From Sedimentisphaerales bacterium (GTDB lineage: Bacteria; Planctomycetota; Phycisphaerae; Sedimentisphaerales; Anaerobacaceae): DNA of 47,065 nucleotides. How positions within the stretch are numbered: the stretch's first letter is position 1; the number at the start of each line of letters is the position of its first letter. The stretch lies in NCBI GenBank assembly GCA_016936075.1, contig JAFGPS010000063.1, positions 1 to 47,065 on the forward strand, read 5' to 3'. The notes beneath the pieces are model-generated. The model ran no database searches and was not told the DNA's origin. It saw only the letters and a program-made list of their open reading frames with translations. Below, one piece after another: positions 17,489-26,872 of this stretch. The translations under genes and the position numbers were made by a program.

Positions 17489-18034
17489 ATGAAAAAACCA
17501 GATTCGCAAACATATCCTTTGCCCTGGTGGGCGGCAGGAATTTTACTGGGACTCGTACAAATTCTGGCAGTTAGTTTAGCACAGTCATTGGATGTTTGGC
17601 CCCAGTTTGTATTTACAAATACAAAAATTCTCAAATCTTATGCACCGGAATATATAGAAAACCACCCTCTTACAAACAATGAAGAATTTGAAAAAACAAA
17701 TAAGGGATGGTGGCTCGGTATCGGAATTGCATTCGGAGCCTGCATTGCTTCTTTGTACCTTAAAACATGGAAAGTGAGTACAACCTCTGATTTATGGCAG
17801 CAAAATTATAAAACGCCTATTGTAGTACGTTTGATAGTCTGCTTTTTCGGCGGCTTTCTTATGCTTCTCGGTGCGGCAATTGCATATGGTGGTCCAGGCG
17901 AACATTTTATTACAGGTTTATCAAAATTGTCTTTGGCGGCAATCCCATTTACACTTGCAATGCTTGCTTCAGGTATGCTTATTGCATATCTTATTTATCC
18001 TGTAACTTCCTTCAAAAACAATAATGGAAATTAA
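17489..18034 (+). CDS. YeeE/YedE-type membrane transporter, first half
   Basis: A 181-residue membrane protein with about four helices, starting PLPWWAAGILLGLVQILAV. WWLGIGIAFGACIASLYLKTW and GGFLMLLGAAIAYGGPGEHFITGLSKLSL follow the layout of the sulfur-transport (DUF395, YeeE/YedE) family, whose characterised members import thiosulfate or other sulfur species. The usual cysteine of the Gly-Gly-Cys-(Thr/Ser)-Ser-Gly-His type motif is not there: this protein reads GGPGEH. It is followed after 5 bp by a second, longer family member, so the two probably assemble as one transporter. Confidence 0.8.
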   Translation: MKKPDSQTYPLPWWAAGILLGLVQILAVSLAQSLDVWPQFVFTNTKILKSYAPEYIENHPLTNNEEFEKTNKGWWLGIGIAFGACIASLYLKTWKVSTTSDLWQQNYKTPIVVRLIVCFFGGFLMLLGAAIAYGGPGEHFITGLSKLSLAAIPFTLAMLASGMLIAYLIYPVTSFKNNNGN

Positions 18035-18039
18035 TTCAT

Positions 18040-19227
18040 ATGGGTACACAGGTCATTAGTCTTATAATTGGAATTATATTGGGAGCCAGCCTTGTACTTG
18101 CGGATTTTTCCGAACCAGATAAAATAATCAAAGCTTTAAGACTAAAAGACATTCATATCATTCGTACAATTATCGTTATTCTTATTGTAGCAATTATTGG
18201 GACATGGCTTGTAAAATTATTCAGCACAGTCGAGATAGATAATAAACCTGCAACAATTTTGACTCTTGTTATCGGCGGCCTACTCTTCGGAGCAGGAGCA
18301 GGACTTACGGGATATACTCCAGGGACAAGTTTTGCAGGTGCAGCTTCTGGAAAAATTGACGCAATATTTGCTATAACTGGAATGTTCTTCGGCGGATATG
18401 TCTATGTTTTTCTTTATCCCCCTGCCATAAAGCCTCTTGAGATAATATATAATTACGGGAAAGTGACATTGCCTGAGATTACACATATTCCAGCAATAGT
18501 ATGGATCATTCTTTTTTCCGCCGCTGGTACAATCGTTTTATTTTTAACATGGATACAGAAATTCCTCATAAAGCCACCCAATATAAAAAACGAGCAACCG
18601 ATTATAAAAGAGTATGTTTTCGAGGATCAAATTCCAGGGCTTCTATCAAAAGAAGAAAACTTTCCAATAAAAACGGATTCATTTGATACTACCCAGATTC
18701 TTAGAGTATGGAAAAATATATTTTTTTGCTTAATCATAATATGTTTGCTATCACTTCAAATATTTTTCTGGATTATAAATCATGGTAAAGAAGAAAACTC
18801 AGCACAGTTACTTTTCGGTATAACATTTGAACAGGTTATAACAATATCGAACATTTTTAATACATTACTTATATTCTCAGCTATTTTATATGTGTTTACA
18901 ATTTTTTCCTGTCTTTCAATTTCATTCGGTGCAAATCTTGGAGGACTGCGATATATTTCCAGGGCTTTTTTCTCCGCAATTGTTGCTCTTATCCTTCTGC
19001 TTCCATGGCAAATTCCTTTTGGCCGAACATTATTCGGAGTTATTTACACACCATCAGAACTGATTGACAGCAATTATAACAATACAAGCCAAATATTCTC
19101 AGCAACTTTGATTTATTTACGCTTTGTCGGCTACTGGGCATTTGTAATGTTTCTTTTAATACGTTCACAGGTTTACAGCCATAAATGGACAAAAACACTA
19201 CTTGAAAGGATAGAACAAATAATATAA
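18040..19227 (+). CDS. YeeE/YedE-type membrane transporter with extra C-terminal membrane domain
   Basis: A 395-residue polytopic protein. The first 170 residues are a YeeE/YedE-like half: IIGIILGASLVLADFSEPDK, GAGAGLTGYTPGTSFAGAASG and FFGGYVYVFLYP. The motif that normally reads GYCPGT has Thr instead of Cys. After a charged linker (about 180-225) comes a second membrane region of some five helices (about 230-380) that I do not recognise. It lies 5 bp after its partner on the same transcript. A transport role is likely; the substrate is open. Confidence 0.78.
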   Translation: MGTQVISLIIGIILGASLVLADFSEPDKIIKALRLKDIHIIRTIIVILIVAIIGTWLVKLFSTVEIDNKPATILTLVIGGLLFGAGAGLTGYTPGTSFAGAASGKIDAIFAITGMFFGGYVYVFLYPPAIKPLEIIYNYGKVTLPEITHIPAIVWIILFSAAGTIVLFLTWIQKFLIKPPNIKNEQPIIKEYVFEDQIPGLLSKEENFPIKTDSFDTTQILRVWKNIFFCLIIICLLSLQIFFWIINHGKEENSAQLLFGITFEQVITISNIFNTLLIFSAILYVFTIFSCLSISFGANLGGLRYISRAFFSAIVALILLLPWQIPFGRTLFGVIYTPSELIDSNYNNTSQIFSATLIYLRFVGYWAFVMFLLIRSQVYSHKWTKTLLERIEQII

Positions 19228-19328
19228 TATCAGAAAACTATCAATTTTTTAACACACCATAACATCTTATGTACTAAGCTATTACACAATTACCTCTACA
19301 TTTATTTTGTCAAAAAAAAATCTTTTTC

Positions 19329-19358
19329 TTGACAAACCCATACAAATTAGTGTAAAAT
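19329..19358 (+). promoter_or_regulatory. Promoter for the zinc-ribbon membrane protein
   Basis: Consensus TTGACA (19329-19334), 18-bp spacer, TAAAAT (19353-19358). Predicted start of transcription is near 19365, about 80 nt before the ATG at 19448. Confidence 0.6.
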
Positions 19359-19397
19359 ATTATTGGGTGTGTATATACTGTTGTGAGGACCTCTTCG

Positions 19398-19414
19398 ATT
19401 TTGATAATCAAAAT
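19398..19414. promoter_or_regulatory. 17-bp perfect palindrome in the leader (possible operator)
   Basis: ATTTTGAT-A-ATCAAAAT, a perfect inverted repeat with a one-base centre, about 35 nt downstream of the predicted transcription start and 34 nt before the gene. The size and symmetry suit a dimeric regulator; it is too AT-rich and lacks a loop, so a stable RNA hairpin is less likely. Confidence 0.35.
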
Positions 19415-19447
19415 TAAAGTTGTTATTTTAGATTTACGGAGAGTGGT

Positions 19448-19687
19448 ATGGGATATATGAGGTGTCCATTCTGCGGGCAAGAGATTGATTCCGAGGCTAA
19501 GAAATGTTTTTTCTGCGGCTCTATTTTGAGTGAGATTTCACATCATGAAGAATCAAAACAGACACCAAAACAACATGATACATCAAAAAAAGAGCTTTCA
19601 GCAGGCATGAACAAAATTACTTTAATCCTTCTTCTTGGTGCTGCTTTTTTGGGTATGGCTTTTCTTCTGATTAGTCACTTCGATTAA
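19448..19687 (+). CDS. Small zinc-ribbon single-pass membrane protein
   Basis: A 79-residue protein: zinc ribbon with CPFC and CFFC knuckles (residues 6-26), a hydrophilic Lys/Ser/His-rich linker, and a C-terminal membrane helix (ITLILLLGAAFLGMAFLLIS). GGAGAG precedes the ATG closely. Its last 66 bp overlap, convergently, the 3' end of the response-regulator gene on the other strand. Function unknown; the layout resembles tail-anchored zinc-ribbon proteins. Confidence 0.8.
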   Translation: MGYMRCPFCGQEIDSEAKKCFFCGSILSEISHHEESKQTPKQHDTSKKELSAGMNKITLILLLGAAFLGMAFLLISHFD

Positions 19688-20269
19688 TCCAAGAACAGCA
19701 GCTTTCTTAATAAGATCAACCATATTGTCAACATCAAATTTTCTCATTATACGATAGCGGTGCACTTCAATAGTTCTTATGGAGCGGTGAAGCAATTTTG
19801 CTATTTCTCTGTTGCTTTGACCATCAATTATAAATTTAAATATTTGAGCTTCACTTTTAGTAAGAGGCTTGTATGGATAATTATCAAAAGAAGAATTATC
19901 CCGCAGAATTGATTGAACTTTCCTCAGGAAAGCATTTTTTTCAAGAGGCTTTTCAATAAAATCTACTGCACCTGATTTTACCGTTTTAACAGCTATAGGT
20001 ACATCTCCATAAGCTGTAATAACGAGAACCGGCAGCCACGGAATGATATTTTTAGCCTTTTTCATCAACTCAATACCATCCATACCTGTCATTTTTAAAT
20101 CAGTAATAAGCAAGTCACATTTCTGAGATTCAATCTTTTCCAGACATTCAGGACCGCTTGCAAAACAGGTAACTGCCACATTAAGCTGTTCGAGAGTATC
20201 ACCAATTACCTCGCGTATCTTAGGCTCATCATCAACAAAAAATATCTGTTTTTTAGTTTCTTTAGTCAT
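19622..20269 (-). CDS. FixJ/NarL-type two-component response regulator
   Basis: A 215-residue regulator. The receiver domain (1-125) has the acidic pair in FFVDDEPK, the phospho-acceptor Asp in LLITDLKMTGMDG, Thr in VLVITAYGD and Lys in DFIEKPLEK. The LuxR-type helix-turn-helix (about 140-200) reads LTKSEAQIFKFIIDGQSNRE, then TIEVHRYRIMRKF. The last 20 residues (KKSHTQKSSTKKKD at the end) go beyond the family's usual end and are antisense to the zinc-ribbon gene. It is 12 bp downstream of the sensor kinase gene, its obvious partner. Confidence 0.93.
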   Translation of the reverse strand: MTKETKKQIFFVDDEPKIREVIGDTLEQLNVAVTCFASGPECLEKIESQKCDLLITDLKMTGMDGIELMKKAKNIIPWLPVLVITAYGDVPIAVKTVKSGAVDFIEKPLEKNAFLRKVQSILRDNSSFDNYPYKPLTKSEAQIFKFIIDGQSNREIAKLLHRSIRTIEVHRYRIMRKFDVDNMVDLIKKAAVLGLIEVTNQKKSHTQKSSTKKKD

Positions 20270-20281
20270 CTTAAGACTATC

Positions 20282-22912
20282 TTACTTCATATCATTATTC
20301 AATGGAATCTTAACAAAAAACGTTGCCCCCTCACCTAATTCACTTTCAACACTGATTTTTCCTCCAATACGCGATACAATATCACGCACAATGCAAAGCC
20401 CAAGGCCTGTTCCCTGGTTCGCTGGCTTTGTAGTGAAAAAAGGCTCAAATATTCTTTCTATATTCTCCGGAGCTATACCACTGCAATTATCTGCAATTCT
20501 CAGTTCCACATAATCATCATAATCTATACCGCTGATAATAATCTGTCTATCTTTTTTATTCCCCGCCGCATGAATAGCATTATCAAGCAAGGCAAAAAAC
20601 AATTGCTCGAGGTCTTTTTCGTTTGAATATATACAGGGCAATTCATCCATATCCTTTATTATCATTTCTACCTTTGGATGCAGAGAACTCTCTCTTAAGA
20701 GATTTACAATTCTGTGTGCTATTGTTTTCAAATCAATATCTTTTAATGCTATTTCTGTAGATTTTCTCGCAAAATTACGTAATCTGTCAACTACCGATGT
20801 AATATTTGATATTTCTGTAAGGCTTTCTCTTAATTTATCAACAACGGCTTCAGGAGACGATGTATTTTGCAGTTTCGTCATCGCATTTTCAATCAGAAGG
20901 CGAATAACAGTAAGAGGCTGTGTAAGCTCGTGAGCAGCGGTTGCACTCAAAGTTCCAAGTGACGCAAGCCGTTCAGCATGAGCTATTTCTTCACGATATG
21001 TATCAAGCTCTTCCTGTGTCTTTTTTTTCTCAGTAATGTCTCTGGCATAAATTATCGCGATAGGTGCACTCCCATTATTTTTTTCCAAAGGCGTAATAGT
21101 CGTTTCATACCATCGTATTATACCCTGTACTTCAGATTGAGAAATTTTTGTCATGCCCTGCCTGGTTTGTATTACATGTTTTATAGCTACTATTTGCCGG
21201 TCGGCTATATCCTTAGGAAAGAGATCCCACATTGTCTTGCCTACATAATCATCCGTTTTCCCTCCAAGACGTTCTGCTGCTATTGTGTTCATATAAAGAA
21301 AAATACCATTTTGGTCAATTATCGCTATTGTTTCTCCGGTACTTTCTATAAGTGCTCTATACCTGTCTTCACTTGCCAGAAGAGCTTTATCCGCTTTTTT
21401 ATGTTCAGTAATTTCTCTTGCAATTATCATCACAGACCTTGTTGGCTTCCCATTAATTTTTAAAGGCTGAAAATAAGTTTCGTGACAAGCATGAACGCCT
21501 TGAATATCCGTTTCTATTTCCATCGTTTTGGCATAATCATTTTTAATTATATCACAAACAATTTCAAAGAAATTGTCCGCAAATTCCTTTGAACTAATAT
21601 CCCATATTGTCTTACCAATAATTTCTGCGGGCTTAGCATTAAAGCGTACAGCCGCCCTTGTATTCATAAACTCAACTTTACCTTCGTCGCTTAAGATAAC
21701 AACATCAATAATAGAACTTTCTACAATTGTTCTGTATCTTTCTTCGCTTTCTTGGAGAGCAGTTTGAATTTCTTTGCGTTCTGTAATATCAATATTTGTT
21801 CCAATCATTCGCAAAGGTCTGTCTTTTTCATCGTAACCAACAATTTTGCCGCGTCCAAAAACCCATATATAGTCCCCTGCTTTTTTCCTGAGACGATACT
21901 CAATCTCGAAAGTATCTGATTTCTTATTAATATTATCATCAAGAATCTTTATCACACGGGACTTGTCATCTGGATGGATTCTGGTTTCCCATTCTTCCTG
22001 GGAATTAGATAGTTCTTCAGGTTTGTATCCTAACATTGTTGCATGACGCGGATTGCGATATACTTCATTTGTCGCTATATTCCAGTCCCACAAAGCATCA
22101 TTTGTTACTTCTGTCACCAATCGAAACGTCTCTTCACTTTTTCTCAATGCCAGTTCTGCTCTTTTATAATCCGAAATATCCCTGAAATACCATATCCTGC
22201 CAAAATACCGGCCTTTTTTACTAATTAAAGGTGAAGAGTATCTGTCAAATACTCTTCCGTCTTTAAACTCTATTTCGTCTCTGCTTTTTTGTTCCTTATG
22301 GAAATAAAGATCAATAACTTTTCTTTTAAACTCTCCCGGATCCGTTATTAGATTCGCGCCATATTGCAGCACTTCGTTATCATTTTTAGCATCCAACAAA
22401 GGTTTGGGTATATTCCACATATCAGCAAAACGCTGATTATAAAGAAGGATATTTGACTTGTCATCAACTACCAAAATGCCATCAATAGTTGTTTCCAACT
22501 GTGTTTCAAGGAGAGTTGTCTTAAATAAAAGTTCATCTACAATATCTCTTCGATCAGTTACATCTCTTAAAATTGCAATTAAGTGTTTCTTATTTTCATA
22601 ATATGTCTCAATTGCATTAATATCTACATAAATTATACTATTATTTTTTCTTAGGAAAGGCAGGTCTCTGGCAATAGGAAGCTTTCCTTCTGCTTGTGCG
22701 TTAAATTGAGTTACTGCATATATTAAGTCTTCTTCGCAATGTAAGTCCTGAATGGAGAGTTTTTTCACTTCTTCCTCGCTATAACCAATCATTTCGCAAA
22801 AAACTTTATTAGCCAATATAATACTTTTTTGTTCTACATCAACAACAAGTATTCCATCAACTGCATTATTAAAAATTGATTTAAAAGTTTTTTCCGAAAA
22901 CATTGCTCTCAC
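20282..22912 (-). CDS. Five-PAS cytoplasmic sensor histidine kinase
   Basis: An 876-residue kinase without membrane helices. Five PAS domains follow in tandem (roughly 8-120, 128-250, 255-380, 385-505 and 510-635), several with PAC ends; the third has the typical [13 protein letters not shown] and IHPDDKSR. Then a HisKA dimerisation domain with the phospho-His in [14 protein letters not shown] (near residue 655) and a HATPase_c domain with NAIHAAGN (N box), [20 protein letters not shown] and GTGLGLCIV (G boxes). The kinase core is of the FixL/NtrB type. No heme or flavin signature stands out, so the signal is unknown. It is co-transcribed with the FixJ-type gene. Confidence 0.93.
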   Translation of the reverse strand: MRAMFSEKTFKSIFNNAVDGILVVDVEQKSIILANKVFCEMIGYSEEEVKKLSIQDLHCEEDLIYAVTQFNAQAEGKLPIARDLPFLRKNNSIIYVDINAIETYYENKKHLIAILRDVTDRRDIVDELLFKTTLLETQLETTIDGILVVDDKSNILLYNQRFADMWNIPKPLLDAKNDNEVLQYGANLITDPGEFKRKVIDLYFHKEQKSRDEIEFKDGRVFDRYSSPLISKKGRYFGRIWYFRDISDYKRAELALRKSEETFRLVTEVTNDALWDWNIATNEVYRNPRHATMLGYKPEELSNSQEEWETRIHPDDKSRVIKILDDNINKKSDTFEIEYRLRKKAGDYIWVFGRGKIVGYDEKDRPLRMIGTNIDITERKEIQTALQESEERYRTIVESSIIDVVILSDEGKVEFMNTRAAVRFNAKPAEIIGKTIWDISSKEFADNFFEIVCDIIKNDYAKTMEIETDIQGVHACHETYFQPLKINGKPTRSVMIIAREITEHKKADKALLASEDRYRALIESTGETIAIIDQNGIFLYMNTIAAERLGGKTDDYVGKTMWDLFPKDIADRQIVAIKHVIQTRQGMTKISQSEVQGIIRWYETTITPLEKNNGSAPIAIIYARDITEKKKTQEELDTYREEIAHAERLASLGTLSATAAHELTQPLTVIRLLIENAMTKLQNTSSPEAVVDKLRESLTEISNITSVVDRLRNFARKSTEIALKDIDLKTIAHRIVNLLRESSLHPKVEMIIKDMDELPCIYSNEKDLEQLFFALLDNAIHAAGNKKDRQIIISGIDYDDYVELRIADNCSGIAPENIERIFEPFFTTKPANQGTGLGLCIVRDIVSRIGGKISVESELGEGATFFVKIPLNNDMK

Positions 22913-22954
22913 AACAACAAAATTTCAAAGCACTCAATTAGACATAAAAAGTCT

Positions 22955-22983
22955 AAAATAACAGAAATAAAAAGGATAGTCAA
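22955..22983 (-). promoter_or_regulatory. Promoter of the kinase-regulator operon
   Basis: Minus strand: TTGACT (22978-22983), 17-bp spacer, TATTTT (22955-22960), about 42 bp before the kinase ATG. A short inverted repeat, TAGAC/GTCTA (about 22939-22955), lies just downstream of the -10 element. Confidence 0.5.
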
Positions 22984-23178
22984 GTTAGATTATACAAAAA
23001 ATATTATCCCTTAGCCTATCATGCAAATACCCTAAAGATAACAAAATATCGCTTCATACTATTGATATATCATTAGAACTTACAGTAACAGAACAACCAA
23101 ACACTAAGGTTTTATTTCCTTAATGGAAATATTGAGACTCATTATAATACATTTCCATACAATATATTTCGAATCTCT

Positions 23179-25008
23179 CTAATCACCACCCAAAAAACCG
23201 CCAAGTCCCTTTAAAGTATCTTTAATTGTATCTGTCGTACCCTCAGGGAGCTTGTCACCAATTGCTTCGTCAATTTTAGTCCCGACATTTTTATCAAATT
23301 CTTCCAGTACTCTGTCTTTGCCTGCTTTAACAAGAGCTTTTTTAAATTCTTCTGTAAGACCTTTTACATCGAACACAATCTGAGGATTATCAGCGGAGCC
23401 GACAATTCGTATTGTCGTACTGAGATTATCCAAAACAGAAAGTGATTCATCTGTAACATCGCGTCCCAAACCAAGTACGCCGTCACCTTTCCCTTCTGCA
23501 TCGAGATTCACGATATTAAGGTCCAGTGTCAAATCCAAAGCTTGCTTTGTAGCTGTTCCACTATATTTTCCAGATGCAGTACCTCCCTTAAACGCCAAAC
23601 CTGCATCATCACTAAGAAGTGACTGTATCTTCGCCAAATCGAAAGCATCAAATGTGCCGGAAAGCTCTGGTGTATCTTTACTATAATCGATTTTCATATT
23701 AACTGAAGAATTGGTTTCAAGTGAATTCATATCCAATACAACTGGCAATCCAGCGGCTTCTGGAGCATCGCTGAGATTGGAGAGTTGAATCCGGCTATTA
23801 CCAAATAATTCTGATGGTATCTGTACTTTATCAAGTATAGTTAATTTTGCCATAAAACGAGGCGAGATAGATGTTTGCGCTTTTGCAATAAGGTAATCAA
23901 GATATTTTATTGGCTTTTTTTCAACCTTTTCTTTATCTTTCTTTTCGCCCTTATCTTTTGGTAAGTACTTGCGTATTTTTTTCAGTTTTTCCTTATATTT
24001 TTTTATGTCCTTGAAATATTTTTCAAGTTTCGCATAGTTCCCCTCTTCAACTTCATATTCATTCGGATCAAATTCTTTAGCTTCTTCTTTCGTATCTTTT
24101 TCAACCAATTCTCCAGGACTGGAACGTTTCTGGTCAAACCTGACTTCAGAAAGTTCTACTTTATCCATGTATACTTTTCCTAATAGTAAATTATAGACAC
24201 TGGCATCGGCAGCAATTTTACCAATAGCAAGCTGATTATTATTAAGATTTTCAGGGTCAGTAACTTGTATTCCTCCTGCTGAAAACGAACCATTGAGCAG
24301 AGAGAGACCTATTTCATCAACATTCACTTCTGCTCCATTAAGATTAGTCATTTTCTCAACTGCATAGTCTTTTACTTTAGTATTTTTAAGGAAATGAGCA
24401 GCAACTAAAGTTCCTCCAATAACCAGAACAGCCAGAGCTACGCCAGCTTTGCGGATATACTTCGTTTTGGCAAACATCGACTTGACATCTTTCGCACGTT
24501 TACCAATTAGAAGTCTATCTAAAATCCGCACCCATGTTTTGGAATACCATTTTCTGAATTTTTCAGACTTCTCATCTAACTTGAGCATCATTTGGCGGAA
24601 AATCATAACAGAACGAGCAAGAAAGAGCCCAATTATCAGGCCGACAATCGGACCTATAATAAATCCGCCTGCAACTGAATAAGTATTAAAATCAGTTAAT
24701 CCAATTATAGGTAGTGACCCAATGAAATTAAATATACCCGCAAGACTTCCATGTGCCCATACTCCAATATGGTATAGAACAGGAGCTGCGGCATAGCAGA
24801 GTCCCCTTCCTATAACCGCTGAAAACAAAAATAATCCGACATGAACATTCAGTATCAGGATGATAATTATGAGCATAATATGAAAACCGGTAAAATGCGG
24901 AATCATACCAAACCAGAATCCCAGTAATACTGAAATGAAAATAAGTAACGGTGAAACACTTCCTCTGAAAATCGCCAGAAGTTTTTTTATTGGCCCCGGA
25001 AGAATCAT
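23179..25008 (-). CDS. TIGR03546-TIGR03545 fusion membrane protein with AsmA-like periplasmic part
   Basis: A 609-residue membrane protein. Residues 1-165 form a helical block starting PGPIKKLLAIFRGSVSPLLI with FGMIPHFTGFHIMLI, matching my memory of the TIGR03546 family. From residue 185 a single helix (VALAVLVIGGTLVAAHFL) leads into a TIGR03545-like part: GAEVNVDEIGLSLLNGSFSA, GIQVTDPENLNNNQL and LLGKVYMDKVELSEVRFD. This resembles AsmA-type proteins involved in envelope lipid or protein handling. A Lys/Glu-rich coiled segment (about 310-370) and a beta-rich C-terminus follow. The two families are normally separate adjacent genes. Function unknown. Confidence 0.72.
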   Translation of the reverse strand: MILPGPIKKLLAIFRGSVSPLLIFISVLLGFWFGMIPHFTGFHIMLIIIILILNVHVGLFLFSAVIGRGLCYAAAPVLYHIGVWAHGSLAGIFNFIGSLPIIGLTDFNTYSVAGGFIIGPIVGLIIGLFLARSVMIFRQMMLKLDEKSEKFRKWYSKTWVRILDRLLIGKRAKDVKSMFAKTKYIRKAGVALAVLVIGGTLVAAHFLKNTKVKDYAVEKMTNLNGAEVNVDEIGLSLLNGSFSAGGIQVTDPENLNNNQLAIGKIAADASVYNLLLGKVYMDKVELSEVRFDQKRSSPGELVEKDTKEEAKEFDPNEYEVEEGNYAKLEKYFKDIKKYKEKLKKIRKYLPKDKGEKKDKEKVEKKPIKYLDYLIAKAQTSISPRFMAKLTILDKVQIPSELFGNSRIQLSNLSDAPEAAGLPVVLDMNSLETNSSVNMKIDYSKDTPELSGTFDAFDLAKIQSLLSDDAGLAFKGGTASGKYSGTATKQALDLTLDLNIVNLDAEGKGDGVLGLGRDVTDESLSVLDNLSTTIRIVGSADNPQIVFDVKGLTEEFKKALVKAGKDRVLEEFDKNVGTKIDEAIGDKLPEGTTDTIKDTLKGLGGFLGGD

Positions 25009-25208
25009 AATAAAACTCCTTTCTATTATTTTAAGTCGTTCCTAAATCTGCATAGATTACTCATTACTTCCCTGCAATCAACTCTACACATATCACTAAT
25101 TCCCCATATCATTGCACAAATAAAAAGAACATGCAATCAAAACAAAAAAGAAATTATTGGGCAATATTGGATATCCTTCATTTATAAACTCAATGAGTTA
25201 AGACGAAC

Positions 25209-26414
25209 CTATATCTCTCCTTCAGGTGTTCCCCGCTTTTCCTGCCACAAGTTCGGCAGAAAACGGTAATAAAGCAAATGACGCCAGGTAGCCCAGTCAT
25301 GACCACCATTTCCGCCAACATAATACTCATGTTCTATCTTGTGGTTCGTAAGAGCTTCATGCAGGGCAACACATCGAGCCCCCATAAATCCTTGAGCTTC
25401 TGCGGTTCCCTGTCCTACAAACAAGTAGTCTACTTTTTCATTTACATCCGAATCGTTGAGAAAATTCGCGATTGTTGTCTCGCAATTGGTATCACCTGCA
25501 CTGAGTATGCCGAAATTAGCGAAAAGGTCCAGACTCCTGAATCCAATAAACATGCTATGGCGTCCTCCCATAGATAAACCCGATATAGCCCGGCCCTTTG
25601 GATTTTTGATAACACTGTATTGACTTTCAACCAGCGGAATCACATGCTTTCGCATTTCCTGTTCAAAAATGTCGAAGGTTAGCTCAGCATGTTGAGGATG
25701 GTTTCGGTGAATAACCTGATTATTTGGAATGGCAATGATCATCGGAACAGCTTTGCCTTCTGCCAAAAGGTTGTCCATCATGAAATTCGCACGCCCATCA
25801 TATACCCAGTTCGAAGGCAAATCGCCGCTTCCGCCCACGAGATAGAGCACCGGATAGGTTTTATTGCGGTCGTATGCCGGTGGAGTGTAAACGTAAAGCT
25901 CACGCTCGCCTTTGGTAACATCCGAATGATAAACATGGCGCGTCACATTTCCGTGCGGAACATTTTTTGCGTCGTAATACGCCGGCCCATCGCCGTGTAC
26001 TACTAACTGGCTATATGGCGGCATAGCGGTAAAACCGGCTATTGTATTACTGGGATCGGCCATTTGAACACCATCCACGTTGAAATAATATATGTACATA
26101 TCGGGTTTTAGAGGCCCAACAGTCAGGGTCCATACGCCATTTTCGACCTTATCAAATGGCACTGACCTGCCGGATTTCCCAAGACCTGTTATAATGGCGA
26201 CACCTGTGAGCTGCACACTTTTCGCTTCAGGTGCCCTGAGCCGAAAAGTAACGGTCCTGTCATCTCTGACCTCTGGTGAAATAAGCGGAGCACTGAAAGG
26301 TGTAAGATTATCAGTGTTCTTTTGAGGATTGTAGTCCAGATTTACATTGGCTTGTTGCGCCAAGGCAAGAGTCGGCAACAGCAGGCAAAAAATAGCAAAA
26401 CAAGTACGATTCAT
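25209..26414 (-). CDS. Secreted CE1-like esterase with N-terminal CBM48-type domain
   Basis: A 401-residue Sec-exported hydrolase. Signal peptide MNRTCFAIFCLLLPTLALAQ; an early-set/CBM48-like beta domain (about 40-125; VTFRLRAPEAKSVQLTGVA, GVWTLTVGPLKPDMYIYYFN); then an esterase D/XynZ-like alpha/beta hydrolase (about 140-395) with YPVLYLVGGSGD, the nucleophile Ser in AISGLSMGGRHS and the catalytic His in GGNGGHDWATWRH. This layout is that of feruloyl or acetyl-xylan esterases acting on plant or algal polysaccharides. Its DNA looks more GC-rich than its neighbours. AGGAGTT lies upstream of the ATG. Specificity cannot be told from sequence alone. Confidence 0.88.
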   Translation of the reverse strand: MNRTCFAIFCLLLPTLALAQQANVNLDYNPQKNTDNLTPFSAPLISPEVRDDRTVTFRLRAPEAKSVQLTGVAIITGLGKSGRSVPFDKVENGVWTLTVGPLKPDMYIYYFNVDGVQMADPSNTIAGFTAMPPYSQLVVHGDGPAYYDAKNVPHGNVTRHVYHSDVTKGERELYVYTPPAYDRNKTYPVLYLVGGSGDLPSNWVYDGRANFMMDNLLAEGKAVPMIIAIPNNQVIHRNHPQHAELTFDIFEQEMRKHVIPLVESQYSVIKNPKGRAISGLSMGGRHSMFIGFRSLDLFANFGILSAGDTNCETTIANFLNDSDVNEKVDYLFVGQGTAEAQGFMGARCVALHEALTNHKIEHEYYVGGNGGHDWATWRHLLYYRFLPNLWQEKRGTPEGEI

Positions 26415-26872
26415 CCTTTTTAACTCCTTATTTAAGATTCTATAATGATTTACATTTTAAGCAAAACTGATTTACTCCTATAATATTAACAAACTGACCA
26501 GAATTTACCATATTTTTCGCCATAATTTTATTATTCTTAAAGAAAACATACCGTATAAACAATATATTTCTTTTGATGCTTTCACTAAATGTTTATATAC
26601 CAAAATTCCTTTTATACCCCCACTACACAAGCATTTAAGCGACATATTAATTTAAATCACAAAAAAAAATATTTTTCTTTGTATTTGGCATTTTTGAATT
26701 TATCCTTTATAATAGATGCTATGAACCCAACGGTATTATGGGTAGAGATAGAGTGTATTTTTATTTTAAGAAAGGAGTTGACTTACAAGGTTAATTCTTA
26801 TAAAAAATCTGTAATGGAATAAGAATACAATTAGCAGTTGAGCTTTAAATAGAAGATGAAAAGGATGGAATT
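26415..26872. other. Intergenic region between the esterase and exoprotein genes
   Basis: AT-rich, 458 bp. It holds the divergent promoter areas: an AGGAG-type ribosome site for the esterase on the left and the exoprotein promoter (26685-26713) on the right. A 77-codon open frame at 26589-26822 has a composition unlike real genes and overlaps the promoter; I do not call it. The phrase TTATGGGTAGA occurs twice, at about 26737 and at the exoprotein start. Confidence 0.6.
26685..26713 (+). promoter_or_regulatory. Promoter of the 921-residue exoprotein gene
   Basis: TTGGCA (26685-26690), 17-bp spacer, consensus TATAAT (26708-26713). Transcription would start near 26720 and give a leader of about 150 nt. 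Confidence 0.6.

Noticed and set aside
26589..26822. 77-codon frame upstream of the exoprotein gene
   Set aside because: It spans the promoter TTGGCA-N17-TATAAT, is Lys/Phe/Asn/Ile-rich as expected for random AT-rich DNA, and has no ribosome site.
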